From positions 1-34,362 of the forward strand of contig CAZKTN010000026.1 in NCBI GenBank assembly GCA_964555705.1: 34,362 nucleotides of DNA, in the 5' to 3' direction. The position numbers and the translations under genes are program-made. The notes beneath the pieces are model-generated. The model was not told where the DNA came from and ran no database searches. It saw nothing but the letters and a program-made list of their open reading frames with translations. The stretch comes from ZLKRG44 sp964555705. GTDB lineage: Bacteria; Planctomycetota; Phycisphaerae; Phycisphaerales; SM1A02. This document shows, in pieces, positions 24,162-32,658 of this stretch (position 1 is its first letter; each line of letters begins with the position of its first letter).

Positions 24162-25349
24162 CTATCGGACGTTCGCGGATTGGGGCTTGAGCGAGGGCAT
24201 CCCGATCGCGGAGAACCCCGCATCGACAAGCGTGTCGGGCGCGTTGCGCACAATGTCCGCTCCGGCACCGGGACCTCCCCGCGGCAGGATCAGCGTGAGC
24301 CCGCCGCCCCGCCGCTTCTTGTCGGACCGCATCGCCTCGCGCATCCGGTCCCAGGGCGCATTCGCGGGAAGCATCGTCGGGAGCCCGACAGCCGCAAGGC
24401 ATGCCCGGATCGAATCGACATCCGTACCTGTCGGCCGTGGCGCATCTGCCCCCCGCCGGCCGTCCTCCACCGCGGCCCCCATCGCCGCCACGAGCCCGAT
24501 CGCCACAGCCTCGCCATGAAGCCAGCGGGCAGGCTCGCATGCCTCGATCGCGTGGGCAAACGTGTGCCCTAGGTTCAGGAGCATGCGATCCTCATGCTCG
24601 CGCTCGTCACGCGCGACAATGTCGAGCTTCACCTGCGCCGCACGAGCAATTGCCTGCACCGCACCGGCACGAGCGCGTGCGTCCGCGCCGTGCAGGGACG
24701 CGAGGCCTGCGAGGTCATCGACCAGGCCCGCATCGGAGAGCATCGCGTGCTTCACGCACTCCGCGATGCCGGCACGCAGCGCGCGCTCCGGAAGCGATGC
24801 GAGCGACGACACGTCGCTCACCACTGCGCGCGGCTGCCAGATCGCGCCAATCATGTTCTTGGCGAGGGTGCCGTCGGCCATGCCGAGATTGACGGCGGTC
24901 TTGCCGCCGAGCGCCGCATCCACCATCCCCAGCAGCGTCGTCGGCACCGCAATCCACCGCACGCCGCGCATCCACGATGCGGCGACGAATCCGGCGACGT
25001 CGCCCACCACGCCTCCTCCCACGGCGACCACCAGCGCGTCACGGTCAGCACCTGCCGATGCGAGCGCACGCGACAGATCCTCCACCGCCGAAAGCGTCTT
25101 CCACCGCTCCGACGACTGCACCGGCACGGCGACGACGCGCAGCCCGGTCCTCTCGAGCGACGAGATCGCGCGGTCCGCGAATGCATCCACCTGCGAGTCA
25201 TGGATCACGACCGCAAGCGATGGACGTCGTTCCGCGCACGCCCCCGCGGCGATCTCGCCGAGGCCATCCACCACCCCATCCCCCACATGCACTGGCGTCA
25301 CGACGTTGCCCGCACGCTGGGTCAGCAGCAGCGCGCCCGTCAGGGACAT
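24162..25349 (-). CDS. aroB: 3-dehydroquinate synthase
   Basis: 395 residues. AroB turns 3-deoxy-D-arabino-heptulosonate 7-phosphate into 3-dehydroquinate, step two of the shikimate pathway, using NAD and zinc. Seen: SERWKTLSAVEDL, VAVGGGVVGDVAGFVA, the characteristic PTTLLGMVDAALGGKTAVNLG, AECVKHAMLSD, EHEDRMLLNLGHTFAHAIE (metal and catalytic), LHGEAVAIGLVAAMG and SDKKRRGGGLTLILP. ATG 25349 starts ten bases inside the preceding dockerin-protein gene; an in-frame GTG at 25358 extends it by three residues. The four genes from the dockerin protein to the ParA partner are close enough to be one transcript. Confidence 0.96.
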   Translation of the reverse strand: MSLTGALLLTQRAGNVVTPVHVGDGVVDGLGEIAAGACAERRPSLAVVIHDSQVDAFADRAISSLERTGLRVVAVPVQSSERWKTLSAVEDLSRALASAGADRDALVVAVGGGVVGDVAGFVAASWMRGVRWIAVPTTLLGMVDAALGGKTAVNLGMADGTLAKNMIGAIWQPRAVVSDVSSLASLPERALRAGIAECVKHAMLSDAGLVDDLAGLASLHGADARARAGAVQAIARAAQVKLDIVARDEREHEDRMLLNLGHTFAHAIEACEPARWLHGEAVAIGLVAAMGAAVEDGRRGADAPRPTGTDVDSIRACLAAVGLPTMLPANAPWDRMREAMRSDKKRRGGGLTLILPRGGPGAGADIVRNAPDTLVDAGFSAIGMPSLKPQSANVR

Positions 25350-26818
25350 GGACCCCACGCGCTGAGCAGCGACGTCAGGTCAAGGCCATTGACGGTGCCG
25401 TCGCCGTTGATGTCCGAATCGCCGCCCGAGCTTCCCCACGCGGAGAGAAGCGCGGCGAGGTCAAAGCCGTCTGTGGTGCCGTCGCCGGTGATGTCCGAGG
25501 GGCATGCCGGCGCGGATGGCTGCCACTCGAGCGCGCCACGGTCGACGACAGGCGCAGTGCCGCTGCCGGAATCCGCTGCGGGGCTGTCCACGAAGCGCGG
25601 GTTGCCCGCGAAGTCGGTGGTGACGCCGGTGGGGACGCTTGCGTTCGCGCCCGAGTCGAGAGCCGGAGACGTGTCACGCAGATTGAAGTCGCCCGCGGGC
25701 GCGTCGACGAACTGCGGATCGGCATTGAGGTTGCCCGTGCCCGAGAAGCCTCCCTGCACGATCGAGTAGGTCACGGTCGTGGTGCCACCGGCGTTGTTGA
25801 CCTGGTTTGCGGCAGTGGTGCCTCCCGGACCCGTGTTCGCCCAGAAGATGCAGTTGGCGACGGTGGACGATCCGCTGGTGTTGATGATGCCGCCCGCGAG
25901 CGACGTGGCGACGTTGGCGTACAGCGTGCAGTTGCGCATCGTCACCTGGCTGCTGGTGCCGATCCACATGGCGGCGCCACCGTTGCTGCCTGTGGCCCGG
26001 TTGGCGACGAAGATGCAGTTGGTCACGCGGCTCTGCGAGCTGCCGAAGCTCTCGATCGCGCCCGCACGCGACGCGGTGTTGTTGCGGAAGAGGCACGACT
26101 CCCACGTGACGTTGGTGTTGTTGCAGTCGAATGCCCCGCCGTAGGTGCCTCCGACGTTGTCGATGAACTCGCACCGGATGAAGGTGCCGCCGGCGCCGAA
26201 GATGTAGCCCGCGCCGCCACCGAAGGTGCACCGGTTGGCGATGAAGCGGCAGTTTCGCACCGTGGGCTGCCCGTTGGAGAGCACCAGGATGCCGCCGCCC
26301 TTGTCGTTGTTGCTCGACGCCAGGTTCGCGTTGCCCGCGCGGATCGTGAACCCGTCGAGCACCGCGCTCGACGCAACGCTCGACCCGAGCACCACGTGGT
26401 ACGAGTTGTCGGTGAACGTGGTGGTGCTGGTGGTGTCGTTGCCGAGCAGGTCGCCCGACAGGATCGTCTCGTTGGCCGAGATGCTGCGCTGGGCGCGCTC
26501 GGTCTCGGTGCCGGCGAAGCCGCCGTAGACCCCGACTCCAGTGCGCATCACGAACGATGCGGTCCTGCTGCCTGTTGCGCTCGGCTTGTAGGTGCCGGCC
26601 TTCACCCAGATCTCGTCGCCAGACACGCTCGCCGCAAGCGCCGCGGTGAGCGCGGTCGGGCCCCGGTAGGCGTCGGCCCAGCTGGTGCCGTCGCCTGCGC
26701 CGGTGGCGAGCGACCCGTCCACGTAGCGGATGGCCGCATCGGCATCAGGCGCAAGCGCTATCGCCGCAGCAGCCAGAGGGGCGAGGAGGATCGACGGTCG
26801 AAATCGTGTGTTGTGCAT
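25340..26818 (-). CDS. Exported right-handed beta-helix protein with C-terminal dockerin-like repeats
   Basis: 492 residues. Signal peptide at the start (FRPSILLAPLAAAAIALAPDADA). The body is a parallel beta-helix like pectate lyase-type adhesins: repeated turns such as FTIRAGNANL, GGGILVLSNGQPTVRNCRFI, GGAFDCNNTNVTWESCLF, GGAAMWIGTSSQVTMRNCTL, GGIINTSGSSTVANCIFW. It ends with two dockerin/EF-hand-like repeats: DITGDGTTDGFDLAALLSAW and DINGDGTVNGLDLTSLLSAW. In Phycisphaerae such C-termini are common on secreted proteins, possibly as a sorting or calcium-binding tail. ATG at 26818; a GTG nine bases upstream is in frame. Its stop overlaps aroB. Confidence 0.9.
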   Translation of the reverse strand: MHNTRFRPSILLAPLAAAAIALAPDADAAIRYVDGSLATGAGDGTSWADAYRGPTALTAALAASVSGDEIWVKAGTYKPSATGSRTASFVMRTGVGVYGGFAGTETERAQRSISANETILSGDLLGNDTTSTTTFTDNSYHVVLGSSVASSAVLDGFTIRAGNANLASSNNDKGGGILVLSNGQPTVRNCRFIANRCTFGGGAGYIFGAGGTFIRCEFIDNVGGTYGGAFDCNNTNVTWESCLFRNNTASRAGAIESFGSSQSRVTNCIFVANRATGSNGGAAMWIGTSSQVTMRNCTLYANVATSLAGGIINTSGSSTVANCIFWANTGPGGTTAANQVNNAGGTTTVTYSIVQGGFSGTGNLNADPQFVDAPAGDFNLRDTSPALDSGANASVPTGVTTDFAGNPRFVDSPAADSGSGTAPVVDRGALEWQPSAPACPSDITGDGTTDGFDLAALLSAWGSSGGDSDINGDGTVNGLDLTSLLSAWGPCP

Positions 26819-26930
26819 CGGGTTCACTTCGCGCCCGTGGCGCCGGATGGAGGAGCCTAGCCCACACCATGACGCGCTCAAAGGCGCTTGCCGCCCAATC
26901 GACCCGAATTGGAGCAGGATTGAGGCGAAA

Positions 26931-27005
26931 TGACCCCAACGGGATTCGAACCCGTGTTACCTCCGTGAAAGGGAGGTGTCCTAGACCAGGCTAGACGATG
27001 GGGCC
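26931..27005 (-). tRNA. tRNA-Glu (anticodon TTC)
   Basis: 75 bases on the minus strand starting GGCCCCATCG and ending TGGGGTCA; acceptor stem pairs fully with one G-T. Anticodon arm CCTCC-CTTTCAC-GGAGG gives anticodon TTC (reads GAA). T arm ACGGG-TTCGAAT-CCCGT is intact. CCA is not encoded. Confidence 0.96.
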
Positions 27006-27079
27006 TTCGCGGCGATCGGCCGCGGCCCTGAGTCGCGCCGCGCCGATGTGGCGGGCCGATTCGGCGAAGGCTGCGGGAA

Positions 27080-27154
27080 TGACCCCAAGGGGATTCGAAC
27101 CCCTGTTCCATCCGTGAGAGGGATGTGTCCTGAACCAGGCTAGACGATGGGGCC
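27080..27154 (-). tRNA. tRNA-Glu (anticodon CTC)
   Basis: 75 bases on the minus strand, same acceptor and D-arm start as the next tRNA. Anticodon arm CATCC-CTCTCAC-GGATG gives anticodon CTC (reads GAG). T arm AGGGG-TTCGAAT-CCCCT is intact. CCA is not encoded. Separated by 74 bases from the TTC gene and probably co-transcribed with it. Confidence 0.96.
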
Positions 27155-27236
27155 GTCTACGAGCGCAACAGTATAGCGTGCCGCAACGCACCGGCAACGG
27201 CCCGGTGATGCGCAAGAACGCGTTCTCCCTGCCCAC

Positions 27237-28565
27237 GTGCCACCCTCCCTCACGATCCTTGCACCCTCCGCCTTCGAAGCGGTCCAGCTCCGCCGGGGGC
27301 TTTCTGCCACGGGCGCCTCGCTGCAGGTGGTGCAGGTCGGGGTGGGTCCCGGCGCGGACTTCGGCGGCGCATGGGCGGACGCCGTTCCCCGAGGAAGCAT
27401 GGTCATCCTGGCCGGCGTGGCGGGAGCGCTCTCACCGGAATGCGCCAGAGGCTCCGCGCACTGGGCGAGCGGCGTGATCGACTCCGAGGGCCGACGGTGG
27501 ATCCCGCCGGTGCTGGGTTCGGGCGACCATTCACGCACCGGTGCGGGATCCGACGCGGTCGAGCTCGCCGGCACGGACGGCGTGATCGGGCTCCCCGAGC
27601 AGAAGCGGTCGCTTCATGAGCGCACCGGCGCATGCATGGTCGATTGCGAGTCGGCGTCGTTTGCGCGCGCGGCGAGCGAGCGGGGATGGCAATGGGGCGT
27701 GGTGCGAGGCATCAGCGATGGCGCCGGTGACGCAGTACCCGAGTGGATGCCGCAGCTGCTTCGGCGCAACGGATCCGTGGATGCGGGTGCGGTGGCGAGC
27801 ACGCTGCTCGCGAATCCGCTTCGCGCCATCGAAATGATTCGCGGCGGCAGCGCAGCGGGCGATGCGATGCGTGCGGTGTGCGCGCTGCTCGCAGCGTTGG
27901 CGCAGCAGCCGCACGAAACGCGCGGCGCGAGGCGCGTGCTGCTGTTCGGCGGCACCTTCGATCCGCCGCACCAGAGGCACGTGTCGATGGCGTCGGCCGC
28001 GGCCACGCTGCTCGACTGCGACCGCATCGTGGTGATGCCGGCGGGACGGAGCCCCCTGCGCCGCGGTGTCGAGACCGCGCCGCCTGAGCTTCGACTTGCC
28101 ATGGCGCGCGCCGCGTTCGCAGCAGAGCCCCGCGCGGTCGTCAGCGACCTGGAGTTGCGCCGAGGGGGCACGAGCTACACGGTCGACACGCTGCGCGCGC
28201 TTGGCGCGGCGCGCGCGCGCGCGCGCGCGGACACTGTGCTCCTGATCGGCAGTGACCAGGCCCTCCAGTTTTCCCAGTGGCGCGACGCAGCCTCCATCCT
28301 CGGCGAGCTCGCGGCAGTTGCGGTCGTGCTACGGCCACCGGACGACCGGGAGACCTTCGCCATCCGATGCCGCGAGCGCGTAGATGAGGCGACCGAGTGG
28401 ATGCAGAGGCTCCTCCCGCTGCCGCCTATCGACCTGAGCGCGACCGCGATCCGCATCGCGCTTGTCCGCGGCGACGATCCGCGCACCGTGGCCGGGCTTT
28501 CCCCCGCAGTTGCCGACATCATTGCGGGCAGCGGCATCTACCGACACGCCGCCCTGCCCGCCTAG
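27237..28565 (+). CDS. nadD: Nucleosidase-like domain fused to nicotinate-nucleotide adenylyltransferase (NadD)
   Basis: 442 residues from GTG 27237. Residues 1-220 look like the purine nucleoside phosphorylase/MTA-SAH nucleosidase superfamily: LTILAPSAFEAVQLRRGL, VVQVGVGPGA, MVILAGVAGALSP, MVDCESASFARAA (134-146, normally DMES) and WGVVRGISDGAG. Residues 230-442 are NadD, which makes nicotinate adenine dinucleotide from nicotinate mononucleotide and ATP: VLLFGGTFDPPHQRH (234-248), GGTSYTVDTLRAL (310-322), LLIGSDQALQFSQW (335-348) and DLSATAIRIAL. The typical NadD HxGH step reads HQRH here, both His being kept. The gene contains a (GC)10 run. rimO starts nine bases after its stop. Confidence 0.85.
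   Translation: MPPSLTILAPSAFEAVQLRRGLSATGASLQVVQVGVGPGADFGGAWADAVPRGSMVILAGVAGALSPECARGSAHWASGVIDSEGRRWIPPVLGSGDHSRTGAGSDAVELAGTDGVIGLPEQKRSLHERTGACMVDCESASFARAASERGWQWGVVRGISDGAGDAVPEWMPQLLRRNGSVDAGAVASTLLANPLRAIEMIRGGSAAGDAMRAVCALLAALAQQPHETRGARRVLLFGGTFDPPHQRHVSMASAAATLLDCDRIVVMPAGRSPLRRGVETAPPELRLAMARAAFAAEPRAVVSDLELRRGGTSYTVDTLRALGAARARARADTVLLIGSDQALQFSQWRDAASILGELAAVAVVLRPPDDRETFAIRCRERVDEATEWMQRLLPLPPIDLSATAIRIALVRGDDPRTVAGLSPAVADIIAGSGIYRHAALPA
28209..28228 (+). repeat. Ten-unit GC dinucleotide run inside nadD fusion gene
   Basis: Ten perfect GC dinucleotides encoding alternating Ala/Arg (about residues 325-331) in the NadD half. A slip by one unit would shift the frame before the LLIGSDQAL motif. 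It may simply reflect high G+C and Ala/Arg codons. Confidence 0.9.
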
Positions 28566-28574
28566 ACTCGCGGA

Positions 28575-30173
28575 ATGCCATCCCGCGGCCAGTCTGCATC
28601 CAGCGCCACTCGCACCGGCGAGCGCCCCGTCTCGCGCGTGGCATTCGTCAGCCTCGGATGCCCCAAGAACCTCGTCGACAGCGAGAAGATGCTCGGCATG
28701 CTGCGCGATGACGGGCTCACGCTGGTCAACGAGTCGGACTCGCCTGACGCGATCGTCGTCAACACATGCGGGTTCCTCGAGGCGAGCAAGGACGAGTCGC
28801 TTGAGGTCATCAAGGATGCGATCGAGCGCAAGTCGCGCGGCGCGCTGTCGCGCGTGGTCGTCGCCGGATGCCTCGTGCAGCGCCACCGCGCGAAGCTCCT
28901 CGAGTGGGCGCCAGGCATCGATGCGCTCATCGGCGTCTTCGACCGCGACCAGGTGGTGAACGCCGTTCGGGGCGAGGCGCCGGGCAGGCCGGGCCTCGAT
29001 CCAGGCACACGCGATGCGGACGGCGCCACTCCCAAGTACTGGATCGCCGGCAACGCGCTGCAGGCCGCCGCGAACCGCGGCATGGCCGTCACCGGGCTCA
29101 CCGTGCACGGCAAGGACGGCAAGGGCATCGGCTACTGGGAATCGGACGCCGATCGGTTCCGACTGACGCCGCGCCACTGGGCGTACCTGCGCATCAGCGA
29201 GGGATGCAACCAGCGCTGCGCGTTCTGCACGATCCCCTCGATCCGCGGCAAGATGCGCTCGAAGCCCATCGACCGCATCGAGGACGAGGCGCACGCGCTG
29301 CTGCGCGACGGCGCGTTCGAGCTCAACCTGATCGGCCAGGACACGACCAGCTTCGGCATGGACATCGGGTACGGGCCGGGCCTCGTCGGCATGCTCGAGT
29401 CGCTCGACCGCGTGGCTGCATCGCACGGCGGGGCATGGATCCGGCTGATGTACGCGTACCCGTCGAACTTCACGGACGAGATGATCGATGCGCTTGCGCG
29501 TCTGGACAACATCGTCAAGTACATCGACATGCCGCTGCAGCACGCAAGCGACCGGATGCTGGCCGCGATGCGCCGCAACGTGTCGGCCGAGCACCAGCGC
29601 GACCTTGTCGAGCGGCTCCGCGAGCGCATCCCAGGACTTGCGCTGCGCACCACGTTCATCACTGGGTTCCCTGGCGAGACCGAGGATGACCACCAGCAGC
29701 TCCTCGAGCTCATCGAGGAGGCGCAGTTCGACGCGATGGGCGTCTTCCAGTACTCGCGCGAGGATGGCACGCCTGCAGGCACGATGGACGAGGATCCCGA
29801 GCTGCACGTGCCCGATGACGTGAAGGCGCGGCGGGAGTCGGAGCTCATGGAGCTGCAGCAGCGGATCGCCTTCGAGAACTGCGCGTACGTCGCCGAGCAG
29901 CGCTGCCAGTTCGACGTGCTCATCGACGGCCCGGCCGCAGGCAAGTCCTCGGGGCGCGCCACGACAGGCGTCGGCACCGGCGGCACGCTGCATGTGGGCC
30001 GCGCCTACCACCAGGCGCCGCAGATCGACGGGCTCACCTACGTGCAGAGCAAGGAACCTCTGTCGCCGGGCGAGCTCGTGCGGTGCACGGTGGTCTCGAG
30101 CGACGGCTACGACCTGATCGCGCAGCCGAGCGCGGACCTGGACACGACCGTCAGGCTGAAGGTGGTGCGATGA
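28575..30173 (+). CDS. rimO: Ribosomal protein S12 methylthiotransferase RimO
   Basis: 532 residues. RimO adds a methylthio group to an Asp of ribosomal protein S12, using two 4Fe-4S clusters and S-adenosylmethionine. The N-terminal domain has VSLGCPKNLVDSE (Cys29), VVNTCGFLEASKDES (Cys65) and VAGCLVQR (Cys99), typical of RimO rather than MiaB. The radical-SAM motif CNQRCAFC (Cys211, Cys215, Cys218) follows, then NLIGQDTTSFGMD and MPLQHASD. A C-terminal TRAM domain covers about 450-530. Compared with E. coli RimO (441 residues) it has an N-terminal extension of about 20 and an insert at about 135-190. The stop overlaps the next gene as ATGA. Confidence 0.94.
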   Translation: MPSRGQSASSATRTGERPVSRVAFVSLGCPKNLVDSEKMLGMLRDDGLTLVNESDSPDAIVVNTCGFLEASKDESLEVIKDAIERKSRGALSRVVVAGCLVQRHRAKLLEWAPGIDALIGVFDRDQVVNAVRGEAPGRPGLDPGTRDADGATPKYWIAGNALQAAANRGMAVTGLTVHGKDGKGIGYWESDADRFRLTPRHWAYLRISEGCNQRCAFCTIPSIRGKMRSKPIDRIEDEAHALLRDGAFELNLIGQDTTSFGMDIGYGPGLVGMLESLDRVAASHGGAWIRLMYAYPSNFTDEMIDALARLDNIVKYIDMPLQHASDRMLAAMRRNVSAEHQRDLVERLRERIPGLALRTTFITGFPGETEDDHQQLLELIEEAQFDAMGVFQYSREDGTPAGTMDEDPELHVPDDVKARRESELMELQQRIAFENCAYVAEQRCQFDVLIDGPAAGKSSGRATTGVGTGGTLHVGRAYHQAPQIDGLTYVQSKEPLSPGELVRCTVVSSDGYDLIAQPSADLDTTVRLKVVR

Positions 30174-31105
30174 TGCGTAGCCACCGCGCGACGCACTCGA
30201 TCCCGATGTTCGTGCGCGGCAAGTCGCTTGCCCTGGCGGTTGCGGTGCATGCCGCAGCTGTCGTCGGCTCCAGCGCGCCATCGTGGGCGCAGTCCGACGC
30301 ACCAGTGCCGCCGCCGATCCCTGCGCTCGACATTGATCCCACCGAGCAGATCGACGTCAAAGGCTGGTGGAGCAACGGCCGCGAGCTGCTGCTCATCCAG
30401 GCCGACGGCGCCTACAAGCTCTGGAAGGGCACGAACCGGTTCCTTGCGCCAGATGACATCGGCCGATGGGACCGCCAGACGTACCGCACGCTGTGGCTCG
30501 AGACGTACCGTGGCGAGAAGCACTCGCGCGACCGCGCGCACCTGCGCCGCGAGGATGGGATCCTGCTGATGTCGCTGCGCGACCTTCAGCCCATGCAGCA
30601 GCTTCAGCGGCCTCCGCACACACGCGAGGACACGCTCGTCGGCCCATGGTCAGGGCCTCCGGGAACGCTGACGCTCCGCGATGACGGCACGTACTCCTTC
30701 AGCGTCGCCAAGTCAGGACCGAAGGACCGCCAGCCTGCGCGGCTCGGCTCGCACACGGGCACCTGGCTCGTGCGCGACGACACCGTGGTGCTCACGCAGG
30801 GCGACCGGATGAAGCCGGTCGTGGCGACGATCGTGATGCCGGTGACGGCGCAGCCTGCTGGCGGTGCCGCAGGCGCCGCGGGGCCCGGCGGCCCAGCGGC
30901 AGCGGGATCTTCCGCATCGGGCACGGCGGGGTCCAGCGGCGCAGGCACGCTCGCCGGCGCCCCATCGGCGACGCAGCCTGCGTCCCCCTCCACTGCGCCC
31001 GCGATGATCCCGCCGCACCAGCTGACGGCTCCTGAAGGCACCACCATCGTGATGCCTGGAGGAGAGCTGCGGCGCGTCGATCCAACCGAGTCGCCAGCGC
31101 GCTGA
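30170..31105 (+). CDS. Exported protein of unknown function
   Basis: 311 residues from ATG 30170, overlapping the rimO stop by four bases. Residues 1-41 form a signal peptide (basic start, LALAVAVHAAAVVG, cleavage after SWA). The mature part contains IDVKGWWSNGRELLLIQADG, a region with YRTLWLETYRGEKHSRDRAH, and beta-rich TLTLRDDGTYSFSVAKSG and GTWLVRDDTVVLTQGD, reminiscent of small lipocalin-like or DUF-type barrels. From about residue 225 it turns into a Gly/Ala/Ser/Pro-rich linker and a short tail (GTTIVMPGGELRRVD). Not recognised as a named family. Confidence 0.75.
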   Translation: MMRSHRATHSIPMFVRGKSLALAVAVHAAAVVGSSAPSWAQSDAPVPPPIPALDIDPTEQIDVKGWWSNGRELLLIQADGAYKLWKGTNRFLAPDDIGRWDRQTYRTLWLETYRGEKHSRDRAHLRREDGILLMSLRDLQPMQQLQRPPHTREDTLVGPWSGPPGTLTLRDDGTYSFSVAKSGPKDRQPARLGSHTGTWLVRDDTVVLTQGDRMKPVVATIVMPVTAQPAGGAAGAAGPGGPAAAGSSASGTAGSSGAGTLAGAPSATQPASPSTAPAMIPPHQLTAPEGTTIVMPGGELRRVDPTESPAR

Positions 31106-31113
31106 GCCTGCGC

Positions 31114-31542
31114 ATGTCGCTGCTGTGGCCGCAGCTTCATGATCCCTCGTTCAAGCCGGGGCTCGCCGAGCTCGCGCGCCTCCACTGGCGCGCGAACATG
31201 GTCATGCTGCGCCGGCCGCGCGCGTGCGTGGAGTTCACTGCGGTCTCGCTCGTGCCGCTTGCCGCGCTGGTCGCGTGGCTCGCCGCAGCAGGCTGGTTCG
31301 ATGACCGCATCACGGGACTCGTGCGACCTGGATTCCTCATTCCCACAGGCATCGCCTTCCTCGCGCTGCAGCACATGGCATTCGTCGTGGCCTTCGAGCG
31401 CAGCTACGCGCCGAGCTTCCGCCGCGCCATGACGGAGCGTGGGCGCCCCACCTGCGAGGCATGCGGACACCTGCTGGGCCCTGTGGGCCATCATGACGAC
31501 CGTCACCGCGCCCCACAGCAGTGCATGGAATGCGGCGCATGA
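31114..31542 (+). CDS. Small membrane protein with C-terminal zinc ribbon
   Basis: 142 residues starting at ATG 31114, eight bases after the upstream stop. Two hydrophobic segments (about 42-60: VEFTAVSLVPLAALVAWLA; 71-90: FLIPTGIAFLALQHMAF), then a cytoplasmic-type tail with two CxxC pairs, TCEACGHLL and QCMECGA, that fit a zinc ribbon. Family and role unknown. Confidence 0.7.
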   Translation: MSLLWPQLHDPSFKPGLAELARLHWRANMVMLRRPRACVEFTAVSLVPLAALVAWLAAAGWFDDRITGLVRPGFLIPTGIAFLALQHMAFVVAFERSYAPSFRRAMTERGRPTCEACGHLLGPVGHHDDRHRAPQQCMECGA

Positions 31543-31570
31543 CCGCGCGCCCACGTGAGGCAAGGGTTCC

Positions 31571-32614
31571 GTGAGCGAGCGCATCCTGCAGCGGGTGCTC
31601 CTGTGCCGGCCGCATGGTGGGCTCAACGACACGCTGTGCCGCATTTCCGAGTGCATGCGCTACGCGGCCCGGTTCGGCCGGCACCTCGTCATCGACACCC
31701 GGCGCTGCTCGCTGGCCGCTCCGCTTGACCGGTACTTCGAGTTCGCGAGCGCTCCGTGCAGGCTTGACCCCCGCATGACACCAGAGCTCTCCGACCACCT
31801 GGACGGGATGCTCTGCCGACCTGCGTGCCTGCGGGGCCGCATCGGCACCGCAGTGGCAGTGTCCGCCGCAGGATGCCCAAACATGGTCGATTCGGCAACG
31901 GGCGAGCTCCTTCAGTTCGCGCAGACGGAGACCGAAGGGTTCGAGCGCGACTACGACGAGCCGCTGCTGGTCTACGAGGGCCACGGCGGTGGGACATCGT
32001 CCGCCGCGCTTCTGGCTCACCTGCGCCTGGCGACCGACGTTCGCGAGCGGGTGCGCACGCTTCTCGATCACCTGACTGCGCCCTATGGCGCCATTCACGT
32101 GCGCAACACCGACCTCCGGACGGACTACCGGAGGCTGCTGGGCCATGTGGCGCGGCTGCGGATTCCCGGCCCGATGCTCGTGTGCAGCGATGACCCGCGC
32201 GTGATCAGGTGCGCGCGGAGGACGCTTCCCAATCCCGTGCTCGCGTTCGAGGGGCGCTCCCCGTCGCTCAACCGCATCGGCACCCTTCACCATCCCCACT
32301 CGCACACGAGTCTCCAGGCATCCCAGCGGGCAGCTGTCGATGCGATCGCCGACCTTCTCGCGCTCGGCAACGCACGCCAGCTCTTCTGCGGCGGCACGAT
32401 GTCGGGACGGATGTCCGGCTTCTCGCTCCTTGCGTCTCACCTCTGCCGCAACAAGGGAGTGATTGATGCCATGAACGGAGTTCCCGATTCGCAGCGGCGA
32501 CCGTCGGATCCCGCCGCTGTGGTGGCACTCGACCTCGATGGAGGGTGGCGCCACCGGCTGTGGCAGCTTCGCCGGGCACTCTCGCATGCGCTGCGGCGGA
32601 GCACGCCCGGCTGA
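31571..32614 (+). CDS. NodZ/fucosyltransferase-like glycosyltransferase
   Basis: 347 residues from GTG 31571. The start LLCRPHGGLNDTLCRISEC (10-28) is the GDP-fucose transferase-type 'GGLGDxLxxI' loop, and IHVRNTDLRTDYRRL (175-189) is the HxRxxD motif shared by NodZ, alpha-1,6- and protein O-fucosyltransferases, where the Arg binds the donor phosphate. PMLVCSDDPRVIR and FCGGTMSGRMSGFSLLASHL follow, as in the family. Likely acts on a surface glycan; donor and acceptor are inferred. Ends 44 bases from the convergent OmpH-like gene. Confidence 0.75.
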   Translation: MSERILQRVLLCRPHGGLNDTLCRISECMRYAARFGRHLVIDTRRCSLAAPLDRYFEFASAPCRLDPRMTPELSDHLDGMLCRPACLRGRIGTAVAVSAAGCPNMVDSATGELLQFAQTETEGFERDYDEPLLVYEGHGGGTSSAALLAHLRLATDVRERVRTLLDHLTAPYGAIHVRNTDLRTDYRRLLGHVARLRIPGPMLVCSDDPRVIRCARRTLPNPVLAFEGRSPSLNRIGTLHHPHSHTSLQASQRAAVDAIADLLALGNARQLFCGGTMSGRMSGFSLLASHLCRNKGVIDAMNGVPDSQRRPSDPAAVVALDLDGGWRHRLWQLRRALSHALRRSTPG

Positions 32615-32658
32615 CGACGGCGGCACGAGACCGGACGCGCTGGGCGCCCTGCTCCTGC

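Noticed and set aside
28329..30302. 657-codon minus-strand frame
   Set aside because: Mirror of rimO and nadD; no recognisable domain, typical high-GC open antisense.
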